Source of the DNA: TMED14 sp964475135
GTDB taxonomy: Bacteria > Bacteroidota > Bacteroidia > Flavobacteriales > Schleiferiaceae
Assembly (NCBI GenBank): GCA_964475135.1
Contig: CAYYWL010000023.1
Span: 1 to 26,285 of the forward strand
DNA: 26,285 bases
Reading direction: 5' to 3'
Shown: in pieces, positions 15,771 to 24,291 of the stretch
Layout of the letters: every line of letters begins with the position of its first letter
Position numbering within the stretch: the stretch's first letter is position 1
Program-made: the position numbers and the translations under genes
The notes under the pieces: model-generated
The model's database searches: none
What the model saw: only the letters and a program-made list of their open reading frames with translations
Told to the model about the DNA's origin: nothing

Positions 15771-16982
15771 GTGAATTTACTGCAGTTTGACGCGTTGGCA
15801 CACAAAAGGTTGTACGACCTTTGTCACGTGATTCGCCCCGAAATTCTTGAATCTGCACGCCGCGAGCTCAGCGCCCGAGCTCCAGCAGCGTTATGGCCAC
15901 TTCACTGGGGTCATTATGGGTTGAATCGCACAGAACGGGACCGGCTCGCCCACGAGGATAAATTTCGTGAAAAATGGCCTAGTTTGATGGGTGATCCAAC
16001 CTATGCATTCCCTCCCGCTGAGAATGCAGAGCAAGCCAGCTCTGAGGCTACTGCAGTGTGGAAGGCCTCGCACATGATCCCTAAAGCTGCGCAAAGGATT
16101 CTCGACCTCACTGCGGGTTCGGGTATCGATACGTGGGGTTTCGAGCAATGCGGGGCAAAAGTGGACTGCGTGGAACCCAACCCGTATTTGGTTGAACTTT
16201 TGCAATGGAACGGGCGAGCGACCGGGCGCATCGTGCACGAAACCAAAGCCGAGGAATTCCTTCCGCACGGCGCAACCTACGATGTGGTCTACGTGGACCC
16301 CTCGCGCCGCGAAATCTCTGGGACGCGCATTGACTTCAGTAACTTGGGTGAACCCAACCCACTCGAGCACCTCGAAACCTGGCTCGCCTGGGCGCCCACG
16401 GTGATCCTTAAGCTATCTCCGATGGTGGACCGCCGGGCCGTGCAGAGGTGGTTCCCCAATGCCGACCTTGTTGTGTACCTGAGCCGAAAGCGCGAGGTCA
16501 AGGAGTTACTCGTGCGGATTCCGCGCGTTCCGAGCACCACACCGGTCGTTTTGCTTGCCGTGGATACCGACCCCTTCGGAACCGAGACCTACCGCATACC
16601 CGCGTCCGACGTCCGGTTGCCGTCTGCGCCCGAAGTCCTGGAATTCATCCATGACCCCGATCCTGCGCTGCGCGCCGCGGGGGCCAGCGACGCTTGGGCA
16701 CTTTCCTCGGGCTTTGTGGCGATCCATCCCGGGATGAGCTTGTACACGAGTCAATCTCAATCGGCCGCTCCCGGCGGGCGTCACTTTGCCGTGGAATCAG
16801 TATACAACCATATCCCAAAGGATTTAAAATCGGCAAGCATCGTCACAAAGAACTTTCCAGAGAAGGCCGAAATATTGCGCAAGAAGTACGGTATTCGCGA
16901 GGATTCGGAACGCTTTTTGTTTGCCCTACAGCGCGGAACCGGCGGTGCCAAATCCTATATAGTTGCCCACCGAGTTCACTAA
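15771..16982 (+). CDS. PG_1098-like class I SAM-dependent methyltransferase with THUMP-like domain
   Basis: This protein of about 403 residues is a cytoplasmic Rossmann-fold methyltransferase of the PG_1098 type found in Bacteroidota. The SAM-binding motif I is ILDLTAGSGIDTWGF (from residue 110). The catalytic-site-like VVYVDPSRR has its aspartate at 176. The N-terminal 90 residues are helical (FDALAHKRLYDLCHVIRPEIL). The C-terminal part (YNHIPKDLKSASIVTKNFPEKAEILRKK split between two helices) resembles a THUMP-like ferredoxin fold, which suggests an RNA substrate. I chose the GTG at 15771. The longer frame from 15732 would run antisense into the divergent gene's signal peptide. The substrate is unknown. 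The next gene starts 22 bases downstream with its own promoter-like box. Confidence 0.85.
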   Translation: MNLLQFDALAHKRLYDLCHVIRPEILESARRELSARAPAALWPLHWGHYGLNRTERDRLAHEDKFREKWPSLMGDPTYAFPPAENAEQASSEATAVWKASHMIPKAAQRILDLTAGSGIDTWGFEQCGAKVDCVEPNPYLVELLQWNGRATGRIVHETKAEEFLPHGATYDVVYVDPSRREISGTRIDFSNLGEPNPLEHLETWLAWAPTVILKLSPMVDRRAVQRWFPNADLVVYLSRKREVKELLVRIPRVPSTTPVVLLAVDTDPFGTETYRIPASDVRLPSAPEVLEFIHDPDPALRAAGASDAWALSSGFVAIHPGMSLYTSQSQSAAPGGRHFAVESVYNHIPKDLKSASIVTKNFPEKAEILRKKYGIREDSERFLFALQRGTGGAKSYIVAHRVH

Positions 16983-16992
16983 CTGAAATGCC

Positions 16993-17000
16993 TAACTTGC
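16993..17000 (+). promoter_or_regulatory. -7-like box of the SBBP/PKD cargo gene
   Basis: TAACTTGC lies four bases before the ATG at 17005. A TTG at 16963-16965 is 27 bases upstream, rather far for a -33 element. It implies independent, nearly leaderless transcription rather than read-through from the methyltransferase gene. Confidence 0.4.
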
Positions 17001-17004
17001 TGTA

Positions 17005-20000
17005 ATGCGCCGCCTGGGGACTCTTTGTATGCTTGTACTGGCTATTTTGGCCGGAGCACAGCCCCTTGTGGTGCCCAATCGCGGGCAGTGGAGCGGTGAC
17101 TTCAGTGCGCGTACTGACCTCAGCGACGGCGCAGTTTTTTGGCGCCACGACGGCTACCGAATTAACCTAACGCACCCCAAGCACCGCGGCGGAAGCAAGC
17201 CTTCGCCCCACTTCGCTTCGACCGACTGGCCCGCGAATTGGCCTGATGCGTACGCCGTATTTGTGGAATTCGTTGGGGCCCAGCCGAGCGCCAAGGTGAT
17301 CGGCAGCGACCCCAGCCCAAGCCCTCGAAACTACCTCTTAGGCAGCGATCCGTCAAACTGGCAAAGCAATATTCCGGAATACCGCGACTGGCGGATTACC
17401 GAAGTCTACCCGTACATCGACTACGTGCTGCACGCCCACGGTCAAGAGCTGAAATCCGAATGGAAACTGGGGCCGAACGCCAATCCCGACCTCATTCGGA
17501 TTCGGGTACGCGGATGCGTTCCGCGCATTGACTCAGAGGGGCAACTCATCCTTGAAACCCCGTTCGGCATCTGGACCGAGGGACGCCCCATCGCCTACAC
17601 TCAAAGCCCCAAAGGCCGCCGCGAAGTGCGCGCCAGCTACCGGATCATCGACGCCGAAACCGTCGGATTTGACCTCGGACCCTACCGCCGCGGCGACTCG
17701 CTGGTGATCGACCCAACCCTGGTATTCTCCAGCTTTTCGGGATCCACCGCCGACAACTGGGGCTACACTGCCACCTTTGATGCGCAAGAGAACTTGTACG
17801 GTGGTGGCATCGTATTCGGAACCGGCTACCCCACCACCCCTGGAGCCTTTGACGCCACGTACAACGATCCAACCACCGGCATTACCACGATGGATATTGG
17901 CATCACTAAATTCTCGAACAATGGTAGCCAACGGGTTTATTCGACCTACATCGGCGGCGACAAGCCCGACCAGCCCCACTCGATGGTGGTCAATAGCTTG
18001 GGCGAATTGGTAGTCATGGGTACAACGGGGTCGGGCAACTTTCCGACCACCCCGGGGGCCTACGATCTGAGCTTTAATGGCGGTCCGGCACTTACCTCAG
18101 CGACGGGATCGCCCTTGTACTTTGATTTTGACGACGGCGTAGACCTGTTTGTACTCAAACTCAACCCGTCGGGTAGCGCCCTCTCTGCCTCTACTTTTTT
18201 AGGCGGAACAGGTACAGACGGGCTCAACTTAGGCATTGCCTTGAACTACGGAGACGCTATGCGGGGTGAGGTTGTAGTGGATGCCCAAGACCGAATTTTT
18301 ATCGCGACCACAACTCAGAGTAGCAACTTCCCCCCCGGGCTTGCCAGCAATGGCGTATCTGATGCCGTTGTGACGTCGTTAGAATCTGACTTGAGTACAC
18401 TTCGGTGGTCGCGCACCATTGGGGGCTTGGGACAAGAGGCTGGCTACGGCCTCAAGGTCGCACCAAACGGTAAAGTATATGCCACCGGAGGTACGCTTTC
18501 AAACAACTTTCCAGGTACCTCAGGCGGTCTCAACCCAACCTACTTGGGAGGGGTAGACGGATGGATCAGTCGCCTCAATGCTGCGGGCGTGATTGAACAG
18601 TCTACCTACATCGGAACTATGAACAACGACCAATCGTTTTTCATTGACCTAGACAAGTATGGAGCCGTGTATATTTTTGGCCAAAGCCTCGGGATTTATC
18701 CTCGAAGTGCCGGAACCTGGGGCACACAGAACGGCGCACAGTTCATTCATAAGTTGAACGAGGACCTCAACCAAACGCTGTTCTCGACACGATTTGGCAG
18801 CAGCAACTCGATCGTCAATATCGTTCCGAGCGCGTTCAACGTCGACGACTGCCTCAACATTCTGCTCTCGGGCTGGGGTGGCGGAGTGAACGGCGGAGGA
18901 CAGGGCGGAACCACGAGCGGCCTCCCGGTCAGTGCGGATGCGCTTCGCCCCAATACCGACGGAAGTGATTTCTACTTTTTGGTTCTGACCCGCAACGCCC
19001 AAAACATGCTCTACGCCACCTACTTTGGCGGAACCTCGAGCGAGCACGTAGACGGCGGAACCTCTAGATTTTCTCCGCGCGGAAACATCTACCAAGCGGT
19101 CTGTGCGGCCTGCGGCGGGCAGGGATTCCCCACGACGCCGGGCGTCGTGGGTCCGACCCGAAATTCGAACAACTGCAACTTGGGCGTCATCAAAATGGAC
19201 TTCGAGACGAGCGTCACTGCGGATGCTAGCATCAACTTTGAGGCAGACGTCGACACCGTCTGCGACAACTTGGTGGTAAAGTTCACCAACGGTTCCGCCA
19301 ACGCAAACCAGTACTTTTGGGATTTTGGCAACGGTCAGACCTCTACGCTGTACCAGCCCACAGTGACGTTTACGAAAGGAACATACCGGATTCGCCTTAC
19401 GGCCATTGACACCATTTGTGACATCGAAGACACCACCTCGCTCGTGATTACCCACGACAAGGGGATTTTTCCGGAGGCATCGTTTGAAACCGAATACGTC
19501 GCCTGCGACCGAACGTTTGAGGTGACCGTTTGGAACACCAGCATTGACGCTCAAAAGTTCTTCTGGAGCTTCAACGGTAGCGCCAACATCCAGGGCGATA
19601 CCGTGGTGCACCGATTTAGTGCGCCCGGAACCTACCCGATTCGCCTCGTGGCACTCGACACCAACTGCGAAACCACGGACACCGCTTTCGCCAGCGTCTT
19701 CTTTGATCCAGACTTGCCTGCCCCGGACGTCAAGGTAGCACCTGACAGCTGCAAAGACGGCCGGATTCGCGTCAATGTCACCTACACCTTGGACAGCATT
19801 GACTACCAGTTTCGCTGGACCTTTCCAAATGGAGTCGTGGACACGGGCAAAGTGACGACCTACCGGGTTCCGACCTCAGGAACCTACACGGTAAAGCTCG
19901 AACTCATCGACACGGTCTGCAATGCGGTGTATACGTACGAATTCACGTCAGGGATATTGCGCTACGACCAGCGGGTGTGGATTCCGAACACCTTTACTCC

Positions 20001-20232
20001 GAACGGAGACGGACGCAACGAGCTACTCGTGCTCGGAGGAAATAAGTGCTTTGATGGCGATCACTTCACCATTCTCAACAGTTTTGGCAACGTGGTCTTT
20101 GAAACCGACCGGCCGTTTGAAGAGTTCTGGGACGGGCGCATCAACGGCAAACCCGCCCAACAGGACACCTACGTGTACCGTTTTGAGACCGAGGACGGTC
20201 CGATCTACGGAACCGTCAACGTGATCCGCTAG
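17005..20232 (+). CDS. Large T9SS type B cargo protein with SBBP-like beta-propeller and PKD domains
   Basis: This 1075-residue secreted protein has a signal peptide (about 1-18, ending AGAQ). Residues 22-235 begin VVPNRGQWSGDFSAR and match the N-terminal domain seen in many SBBP-repeat proteins. From about 240 to 730, repeated blades of the type F-x-x-x-x-G-G-x-x-x-D with N-F-P-T-T-P-G-A-[F/Y]-D fit an SBBP beta-propeller, including a cysteine-containing segment AVCAACGGQGFPTTPG. Residues 745-980 hold about three PKD or Ig-like domains (YFWDFGNGQT, FFWSFNGS, FRWTFPNG). The final 85 residues (WIPNTFTPNGDGRNE, then ILNSFGNVVFET, WDGRINGK) are the gliding-motility-associated type B T9SS sorting domain, which attaches or releases proteins at the outer surface. 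The stop is shared in CTAG with the convergent cysteine desulfurase. Confidence 0.92.
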   Translation: MRRLGTLCMLVLAILAGAQPLVVPNRGQWSGDFSARTDLSDGAVFWRHDGYRINLTHPKHRGGSKPSPHFASTDWPANWPDAYAVFVEFVGAQPSAKVIGSDPSPSPRNYLLGSDPSNWQSNIPEYRDWRITEVYPYIDYVLHAHGQELKSEWKLGPNANPDLIRIRVRGCVPRIDSEGQLILETPFGIWTEGRPIAYTQSPKGRREVRASYRIIDAETVGFDLGPYRRGDSLVIDPTLVFSSFSGSTADNWGYTATFDAQENLYGGGIVFGTGYPTTPGAFDATYNDPTTGITTMDIGITKFSNNGSQRVYSTYIGGDKPDQPHSMVVNSLGELVVMGTTGSGNFPTTPGAYDLSFNGGPALTSATGSPLYFDFDDGVDLFVLKLNPSGSALSASTFLGGTGTDGLNLGIALNYGDAMRGEVVVDAQDRIFIATTTQSSNFPPGLASNGVSDAVVTSLESDLSTLRWSRTIGGLGQEAGYGLKVAPNGKVYATGGTLSNNFPGTSGGLNPTYLGGVDGWISRLNAAGVIEQSTYIGTMNNDQSFFIDLDKYGAVYIFGQSLGIYPRSAGTWGTQNGAQFIHKLNEDLNQTLFSTRFGSSNSIVNIVPSAFNVDDCLNILLSGWGGGVNGGGQGGTTSGLPVSADALRPNTDGSDFYFLVLTRNAQNMLYATYFGGTSSEHVDGGTSRFSPRGNIYQAVCAACGGQGFPTTPGVVGPTRNSNNCNLGVIKMDFETSVTADASINFEADVDTVCDNLVVKFTNGSANANQYFWDFGNGQTSTLYQPTVTFTKGTYRIRLTAIDTICDIEDTTSLVITHDKGIFPEASFETEYVACDRTFEVTVWNTSIDAQKFFWSFNGSANIQGDTVVHRFSAPGTYPIRLVALDTNCETTDTAFASVFFDPDLPAPDVKVAPDSCKDGRIRVNVTYTLDSIDYQFRWTFPNGVVDTGKVTTYRVPTSGTYTVKLELIDTVCNAVYTYEFTSGILRYDQRVWIPNTFTPNGDGRNELLVLGGNKCFDGDHFTILNSFGNVVFETDRPFEEFWDGRINGKPAQQDTYVYRFETEDGPIYGTVNVIR

Positions 20233-21359
20233 TCAAGCTTCGGAAGGTTTTGTAAAGCGTGCACCAAGGCGTCGATGTCAGCACGGGTGGTCATGCGCGA
20301 GAAGCTGATGCGGGTTCCGCCGGGTGACTTGAGTCCACCCAAAACATGGGATCCACCCACCGCGCCGCTACTGCAGGCGCTGCCACCTGAAACGCAAAAT
20401 CCCTGGAGGTCAAGCTGAAAGTTGAGCATGCCACCCTCATGGAGCTCGGGCACGTAGAAGTTCAGCACGGTAAACAAGCTTCGGTTGAGGTCTCCGGAAC
20501 GGCCGTTAAAGTGCACATGCGGAAACGCTGCACGAAGGCGCTCTATGGCGTAGGTTTTAACGTCGGTCATGTGCGCAGCATCCTCGTCGAGCTTGGCCAT
20601 GGCGGTGGCAAAAGCTGCCCCGAGTCCAGCGATGCCGACGACGTTTTCTGTTCCGGCGCGGTGGCCGCGCTCTTGGGCTCCGCCTCGAATAAACGGCTGT
20701 ATACCTGTGCCCTGCTTGATGTAGGCAAAACCGATGCCTTTAGGGCCGTGAAATTTGTGGGCACTGCAAGCTGCAAACTCAAGCGGCGTCGCTGCAAAAT
20801 CCAACCTGAGGTGGGCCATCGTCTGCACGGTATCGCTGTGAAGTAGTGCTCCGTGGTCACGGGTGATTTTTGAAAGGCGGCCCAAGTCGGCGAGGTTGCC
20901 GATCTCATTATTGGCGTGCATCAGAGTGACTAAGGCCTTACGTCCAGCCTGACGATCTGCAGTAAGCTGTGCCTCAAGCCACTCCAAATCATGGTCGCCG
21001 TGTGCGTCAAACGGAATGGCAACCGCCTCAATGTGCTGGGACAGGGCCTCGACCATATGGGTCACTGCGTGGTGCTCTAGTTCACTATGGTACAACTTAG
21101 TAGCACCTAAAACGTCAACACTTGATTGAAGTGCCCAGTTGTCAGCTTCGGTTCCACCCGAAGTAAAAATCACCTCTGCCGGTAGGCAATTGAGGGCCGC
21201 CGCAATCTCTTTGCGCACCCGCTCGACAAGCGCTTTGGCCTTGCGGCCCTCGGAATGGGTTGAACTAGGGTTTCCGTACAATTCAAGCGCTGCGATCATC
21301 GCGTCCTTGGCTTCAGGACACAAAGGCGTGGTGGCGGCGTTGTCGAGATAGATACTCAT
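20229..21359 (-). CDS. Cysteine desulfurase (NifS/IscS family)
   Basis: This 376-residue class V PLP aminotransferase-fold enzyme removes sulfur from L-cysteine for Fe-S clusters, tRNA thiolation and other cofactors. It opens IYLDNAATTPLCPEA. It has the substrate-binding GNPSSTHSEGR, HHAVTH, then HANNEIGN, and the PLP-binding lysine K202 in CSAHKFHGPKG. The persulfide-forming C329 lies in SGGSACSSGAVGG. Length and motifs are complete. I chose the ATG at 21359: the TTG directly before it at 21362 only adds one residue. It follows the phosphohexomutase by 12 bases and is probably co-transcribed with it. No iscU, sufBCD or other cluster-assembly gene is nearby. Confidence 0.94.
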   Translation of the reverse strand: MSIYLDNAATTPLCPEAKDAMIAALELYGNPSSTHSEGRKAKALVERVRKEIAAALNCLPAEVIFTSGGTEADNWALQSSVDVLGATKLYHSELEHHAVTHMVEALSQHIEAVAIPFDAHGDHDLEWLEAQLTADRQAGRKALVTLMHANNEIGNLADLGRLSKITRDHGALLHSDTVQTMAHLRLDFAATPLEFAACSAHKFHGPKGIGFAYIKQGTGIQPFIRGGAQERGHRAGTENVVGIAGLGAAFATAMAKLDEDAAHMTDVKTYAIERLRAAFPHVHFNGRSGDLNRSLFTVLNFYVPELHEGGMLNFQLDLQGFCVSGGSACSSGAVGGSHVLGGLKSPGGTRISFSRMTTRADIDALVHALQNLPKLD

Positions 21360-21371
21360 CAAGGGGTGGTG

Positions 21372-22757
21372 TTAAAGGCTGGCCAATTTAGAGACGAATT
21401 CTGAGGCAAGCGCAGCCGCCTCTGCTTCAGTGGGAGCCTCAGTGTAAATGCGCACAATCGGCTCCGTGTTGCTCTTGCGCAGGTGTACCCAGCGGTCGGC
21501 AAAGTCGATTTTGACTCCATCAATGGTCGACGGATTGAGGTGCGCGTGGGCATCGGCCACGCGCGTGAGTAAGGCGTCGGTGTCGACTCCGGGCTGAAGG
21601 TCAATTTTCTCTTTGGCCATCGCGTAGTTCGGGTAGGTCGCGCGGAGTGCCGAACAGGTTCCGCCACTTTTGGCCAAGTAGGTCAAGAAGAGCGCTACGC
21701 CCACCAAAGCGTCGCGGCCGTAGTGCAGCTCGGGCAGAATGATTCCGCCGTTGCCCTCGCCCCCAAGGACTGCTTGGCGCGCCTTCATTTCAGTGACGAC
21801 GTGCACCTCTCCCACTGCGGATGCGGAATAGGTTGACTTGTGGCGTTCTGCGATGTCGCGCAGCGCGCGGCTTGAACTCAAGTTGCTGACCACATGGCCC
21901 GGGCGGTACTGAAGCAGGTAGTCGGCGACGGCCACCAAGGTGTATTCTTCGCCAAAGAGTTCGCCGTCCTCGCTGACAAACACGAGGCGGTCGACGTCGG
22001 GGTCTACGACGATTCCGAGGTCGCATTTCGTTTCAGGGACCAGAGCACAAATTTCATCGAGGTGCTTGCGCAAGGGCTCGGGGTTGTGCGGAAAGAGTCC
22101 CGTGGGCTCGCAGTAGAGCCCCTCGATGCGCTGGACGCCGAGTGCCTCGAGAAGCATGGGGATGGCGATTCCGCCCGTTGAAGCCACGGCGTCGAGAGCG
22201 ACCGCGAAGCCGCGGGCGCGGATCGCTTCCACGTCGACAAGGTCAAGGTTGAGAATGGCTTGAATGTGGCGCTCGATTCCGTCGGTGACGGCGATGCGCC
22301 GTCCCAGTTCACTGACTGGGGCAAATTCAAACGTGCCGGCGGCGCGGGCAGCGAGAATCTTGGCTCCGTCCTCGGCGCTCAAAAATTCACCGCGGGCGTT
22401 CAGCAGCTTCAGCGCGTTCCACTCGCCGGGGTTGTGCGAAGCCGTAAGAATGATTCCGCCGTCGCAGCCCTCCCAGGGCACCATCATTTCGACCGTGGGA
22501 GTCGTCGACAAGCCAAGGTCAAGGACATCAATACCTTGAAAGCGCAGGGTTGAAACGACAAGATCGCTCAATGCCTCGCCCGAGATGCGCGCATCGCGAC
22601 CTAAGGCAACCCGAAGGCGGCGTTCACCACCCGCCTGAGTGCGCAGCCACTGGCCGTAGGCGCTGGCAAAAGCCACCGCGTCGACGGGGGTTAAGTTGCT
22701 TCCGACGGGACCACCAACGGTTCCGCGTATTCCTGATACCGATGCGATTAATGCCAT
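21372..22757 (-). CDS. glmM: Phosphoglucosamine mutase / phosphohexomutase
   Basis: This 461-residue alpha-D-phosphohexomutase interconverts sugar 6- and 1-phosphates through a phosphoserine. The opening SVSGIRGTVGG is followed by the phosphoserine loop TASHNP (S107), the Mg-binding DPDVDRL (252-258), the sugar-binding GEGNGG (333-338) and the phosphate-binding RKSNTEPIVR (427-436). The Bacteroidota members are usually annotated GlmM, which makes glucosamine-1-phosphate for peptidoglycan and LPS. Phosphomannomutase activity cannot be excluded from motifs. I chose the ATG at 22757. The TTG at 22781 suggested by a longest-frame rule sits inside the TACCTTTG promoter box and would not be in the transcript. 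The cysteine desulfurase follows in the same operon. Confidence 0.92.
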   Translation of the reverse strand: MALIASVSGIRGTVGGPVGSNLTPVDAVAFASAYGQWLRTQAGGERRLRVALGRDARISGEALSDLVVSTLRFQGIDVLDLGLSTTPTVEMMVPWEGCDGGIILTASHNPGEWNALKLLNARGEFLSAEDGAKILAARAAGTFEFAPVSELGRRIAVTDGIERHIQAILNLDLVDVEAIRARGFAVALDAVASTGGIAIPMLLEALGVQRIEGLYCEPTGLFPHNPEPLRKHLDEICALVPETKCDLGIVVDPDVDRLVFVSEDGELFGEEYTLVAVADYLLQYRPGHVVSNLSSSRALRDIAERHKSTYSASAVGEVHVVTEMKARQAVLGGEGNGGIILPELHYGRDALVGVALFLTYLAKSGGTCSALRATYPNYAMAKEKIDLQPGVDTDALLTRVADAHAHLNPSTIDGVKIDFADRWVHLRKSNTEPIVRIYTEAPTEAEAAALASEFVSKLASL

Positions 22758-22778
22758 GGCGAGGTTTTTGGTGTGCTG

Positions 22779-22786
22779 CAAAGGTA
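22779..22786 (-). promoter_or_regulatory. -7 promoter box of the phosphohexomutase operon
   Basis: Read on the minus strand TACCTTTG matches TAnnTTTG exactly. It lies 21 bases before the ATG at 22757, so this mRNA has a short leader, unlike the leaderless arrangement of its neighbours. Confidence 0.5.
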
Positions 22787-22813
22787 GAACCGGCGTCGTC
22801 CGGATTCCGAATC

Positions 22814-22836
22814 GGTGAATAACGTGGTGAATAACG
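22814..22836. repeat. Two direct repeats GGTGAATAACG with 12-bp period
   Basis: An 11-bp sequence occurs at 22814-22824 and again at 22826-22836, separated by one base. It lies in the 132-base divergent region between the phosphohexomutase and TPR genes, the longest gene-free stretch in the window. Just before it, 22804-22814 holds GATTC-C-GAATC, a small palindrome. It could be a regulator site for either gene, or chance. Confidence 0.4.
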
Positions 22837-22877
22837 CGTATGCATTGCGACGAAATCCGCCCGAAATTTGCTTAGGT

Positions 22878-22885
22878 TTACTTTG
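22878..22885 (+). promoter_or_regulatory. -7-like box of the TPR gene
   Basis: TTACTTTG matches TAnnTTTG except at the second position and lies four bases before the ATG at 22890. It is evidence for that start over the longer frame from 22815. Confidence 0.4.
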
Positions 22886-22889
22886 CCTG

Positions 22890-24281
22890 ATGTACGAAAG
22901 CGATTCCGACCCCCTTATTAGCCGTTTTGAGCAAGCGCTGCGCGAAGACGCTCCGCTGTTTTTTGACGTGGAAGAGTTTGAAGAAATCGCCGACTACTAC
23001 CTCGAGACAGGCCAGCTGCAGCGGGCGCGCAAGGCGATCGACATGGGCGGAGCGCAGCACCCCTACGCCACCGTGTTTGCAGCCAAAATGGCGCGCTACC
23101 TGGTGCAGGCTTCGCAGCTCGACGAAGCCGAAGACGCCATTCAGCGCGCCGAAGGACTCAGTCCCAACCACCCTGACATTGAGTGGGCCCGCGGTATGCT
23201 TCTCATGCGCCAAGGCCGCACGAACGACGCTATACAGTCGCTGCGCAAGGCGATTCAAAATTCCGACGACCCCTTCCCCATTCAGGGAACTCTGGCTAGC
23301 ATTTATTCAGGCGCCGGGATGTTTACGCACGCCATCCGCACTCTGAAGCTAATGCTTCAAGAGGAACCCGAAGACGCCCACCTGCTCTACCTGCTCGCCA
23401 TCAATTTTGACATGTCGAACCGGGACGACAAGGCAGTATCGTTTTTTGAGACCTACCTCAACGACTACCCCTACTCAGAGACTGCTTGGTACCACTTGGG
23501 GGTAGCTCAGTTTCGCCAAGGTCAGCTCGAGCAGGCCAAGCGCAGTTTTGGGTTCGCGACGACGATCGACGAAAAATTCAGCGCCGCCCTATTTGACCTC
23601 GGACGCATTCACGAAGACCAGGAGGAATGGGCTCAGGCGATCGACTACTACGACCAGTCCATGCCCGAAGGCGAACGCAACGGATACACGCTCTACCGCA
23701 AAGGAGTCTGCTTGCAGTCGCTAGAGCGCAACCCCGAAGCGATGCGCGCCTTTCAAGAAGCCATTGAGCTTGACGAAGAACTGGACGAGGCGTGGATTGA
23801 GCTCGCGGTCCTGCACGGCGAGGCCGGGAATACCCTTAAGGGCGCCCAGTTGGCCCAAAAGGCCATCGCCTTGGACCCCGACAATCCTGACTACCACATG
23901 GTTGCGCACGACCTGTTTGTGCAGCTCGGACTTCAGCGCGAAGCCGCCAAAAGCCTTCAGCTCATCTTGCACACCTTGCGAGTAGAAAACCCCCGAGGTC
24001 TGCTCGAATACGCCGGAGTCTTGGTCGAAATGAACCACATCGAATCTGCGATCACCGTGCTCGAAGCGGGCGTTCAGCGCTACGCCGACGACCCCGAAAT
24101 GTGGGCGGTCTACTTCGGGTTTCTGTGGAACCTCGCAAGCGATTTAATCGCTGCACTTGAGGGCATCGCCCATTCGTGGCAGCGCTTTGGCGAAGCATTT
24201 AAAGCGGCACTAACGGAACTCTACCCACAGTCAGCATCAGATCCTGCCATTAGCCTCATTTGGTCGTCTCCGCGCGCCTAA
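22890..24281 (+). CDS. Tetratricopeptide repeat protein
   Basis: This 463-residue soluble protein, without signal peptide, consists of about ten TPR units from residue 35 onward. Examples are YLETGQLQRARKAIDMG, MLLMRQGRTNDAIQSLRKAI, YHLGVAQFRQGQLEQAKRSF and WIELAVLHGEAGNTLKGAQLA. TPR proteins are protein-interaction scaffolds, and no partner can be named from the sequence. I chose the ATG at 22890 because a -7-like box ends four bases upstream. The extra residues of the longer frame are unlike the body of the protein. It is the first gene of a same-strand cluster with DUF368, aroE and a DUF349-like gene, an association I recall from other Bacteroidota genomes. Confidence 0.88.
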   Translation: MYESDSDPLISRFEQALREDAPLFFDVEEFEEIADYYLETGQLQRARKAIDMGGAQHPYATVFAAKMARYLVQASQLDEAEDAIQRAEGLSPNHPDIEWARGMLLMRQGRTNDAIQSLRKAIQNSDDPFPIQGTLASIYSGAGMFTHAIRTLKLMLQEEPEDAHLLYLLAINFDMSNRDDKAVSFFETYLNDYPYSETAWYHLGVAQFRQGQLEQAKRSFGFATTIDEKFSAALFDLGRIHEDQEEWAQAIDYYDQSMPEGERNGYTLYRKGVCLQSLERNPEAMRAFQEAIELDEELDEAWIELAVLHGEAGNTLKGAQLAQKAIALDPDNPDYHMVAHDLFVQLGLQREAAKSLQLILHTLRVENPRGLLEYAGVLVEMNHIESAITVLEAGVQRYADDPEMWAVYFGFLWNLASDLIAALEGIAHSWQRFGEAFKAALTELYPQSASDPAISLIWSSPRA

Positions 24282-24286
24282 CTTCG
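24279..24286 (+). promoter_or_regulatory. -7-like box of the DUF368 gene, overlapping the TPR stop codon
   Basis: TAACTTCG begins with the TAA stop codon of the TPR gene and ends five bases before the ATG at 24292. One stretch thus serves as both stop and probable promoter box, which may give the downstream genes their own transcript. Confidence 0.4.
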
Positions 24287-24291
24287 CGGCC

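Noticed and set aside
18649..19611. A 320-codon open frame on the minus strand opposite the SBBP/PKD gene
   Set aside because: It is wholly antisense to a protein with clear domains, its translation has no recognisable motif, and high GC makes long antisense frames common here.
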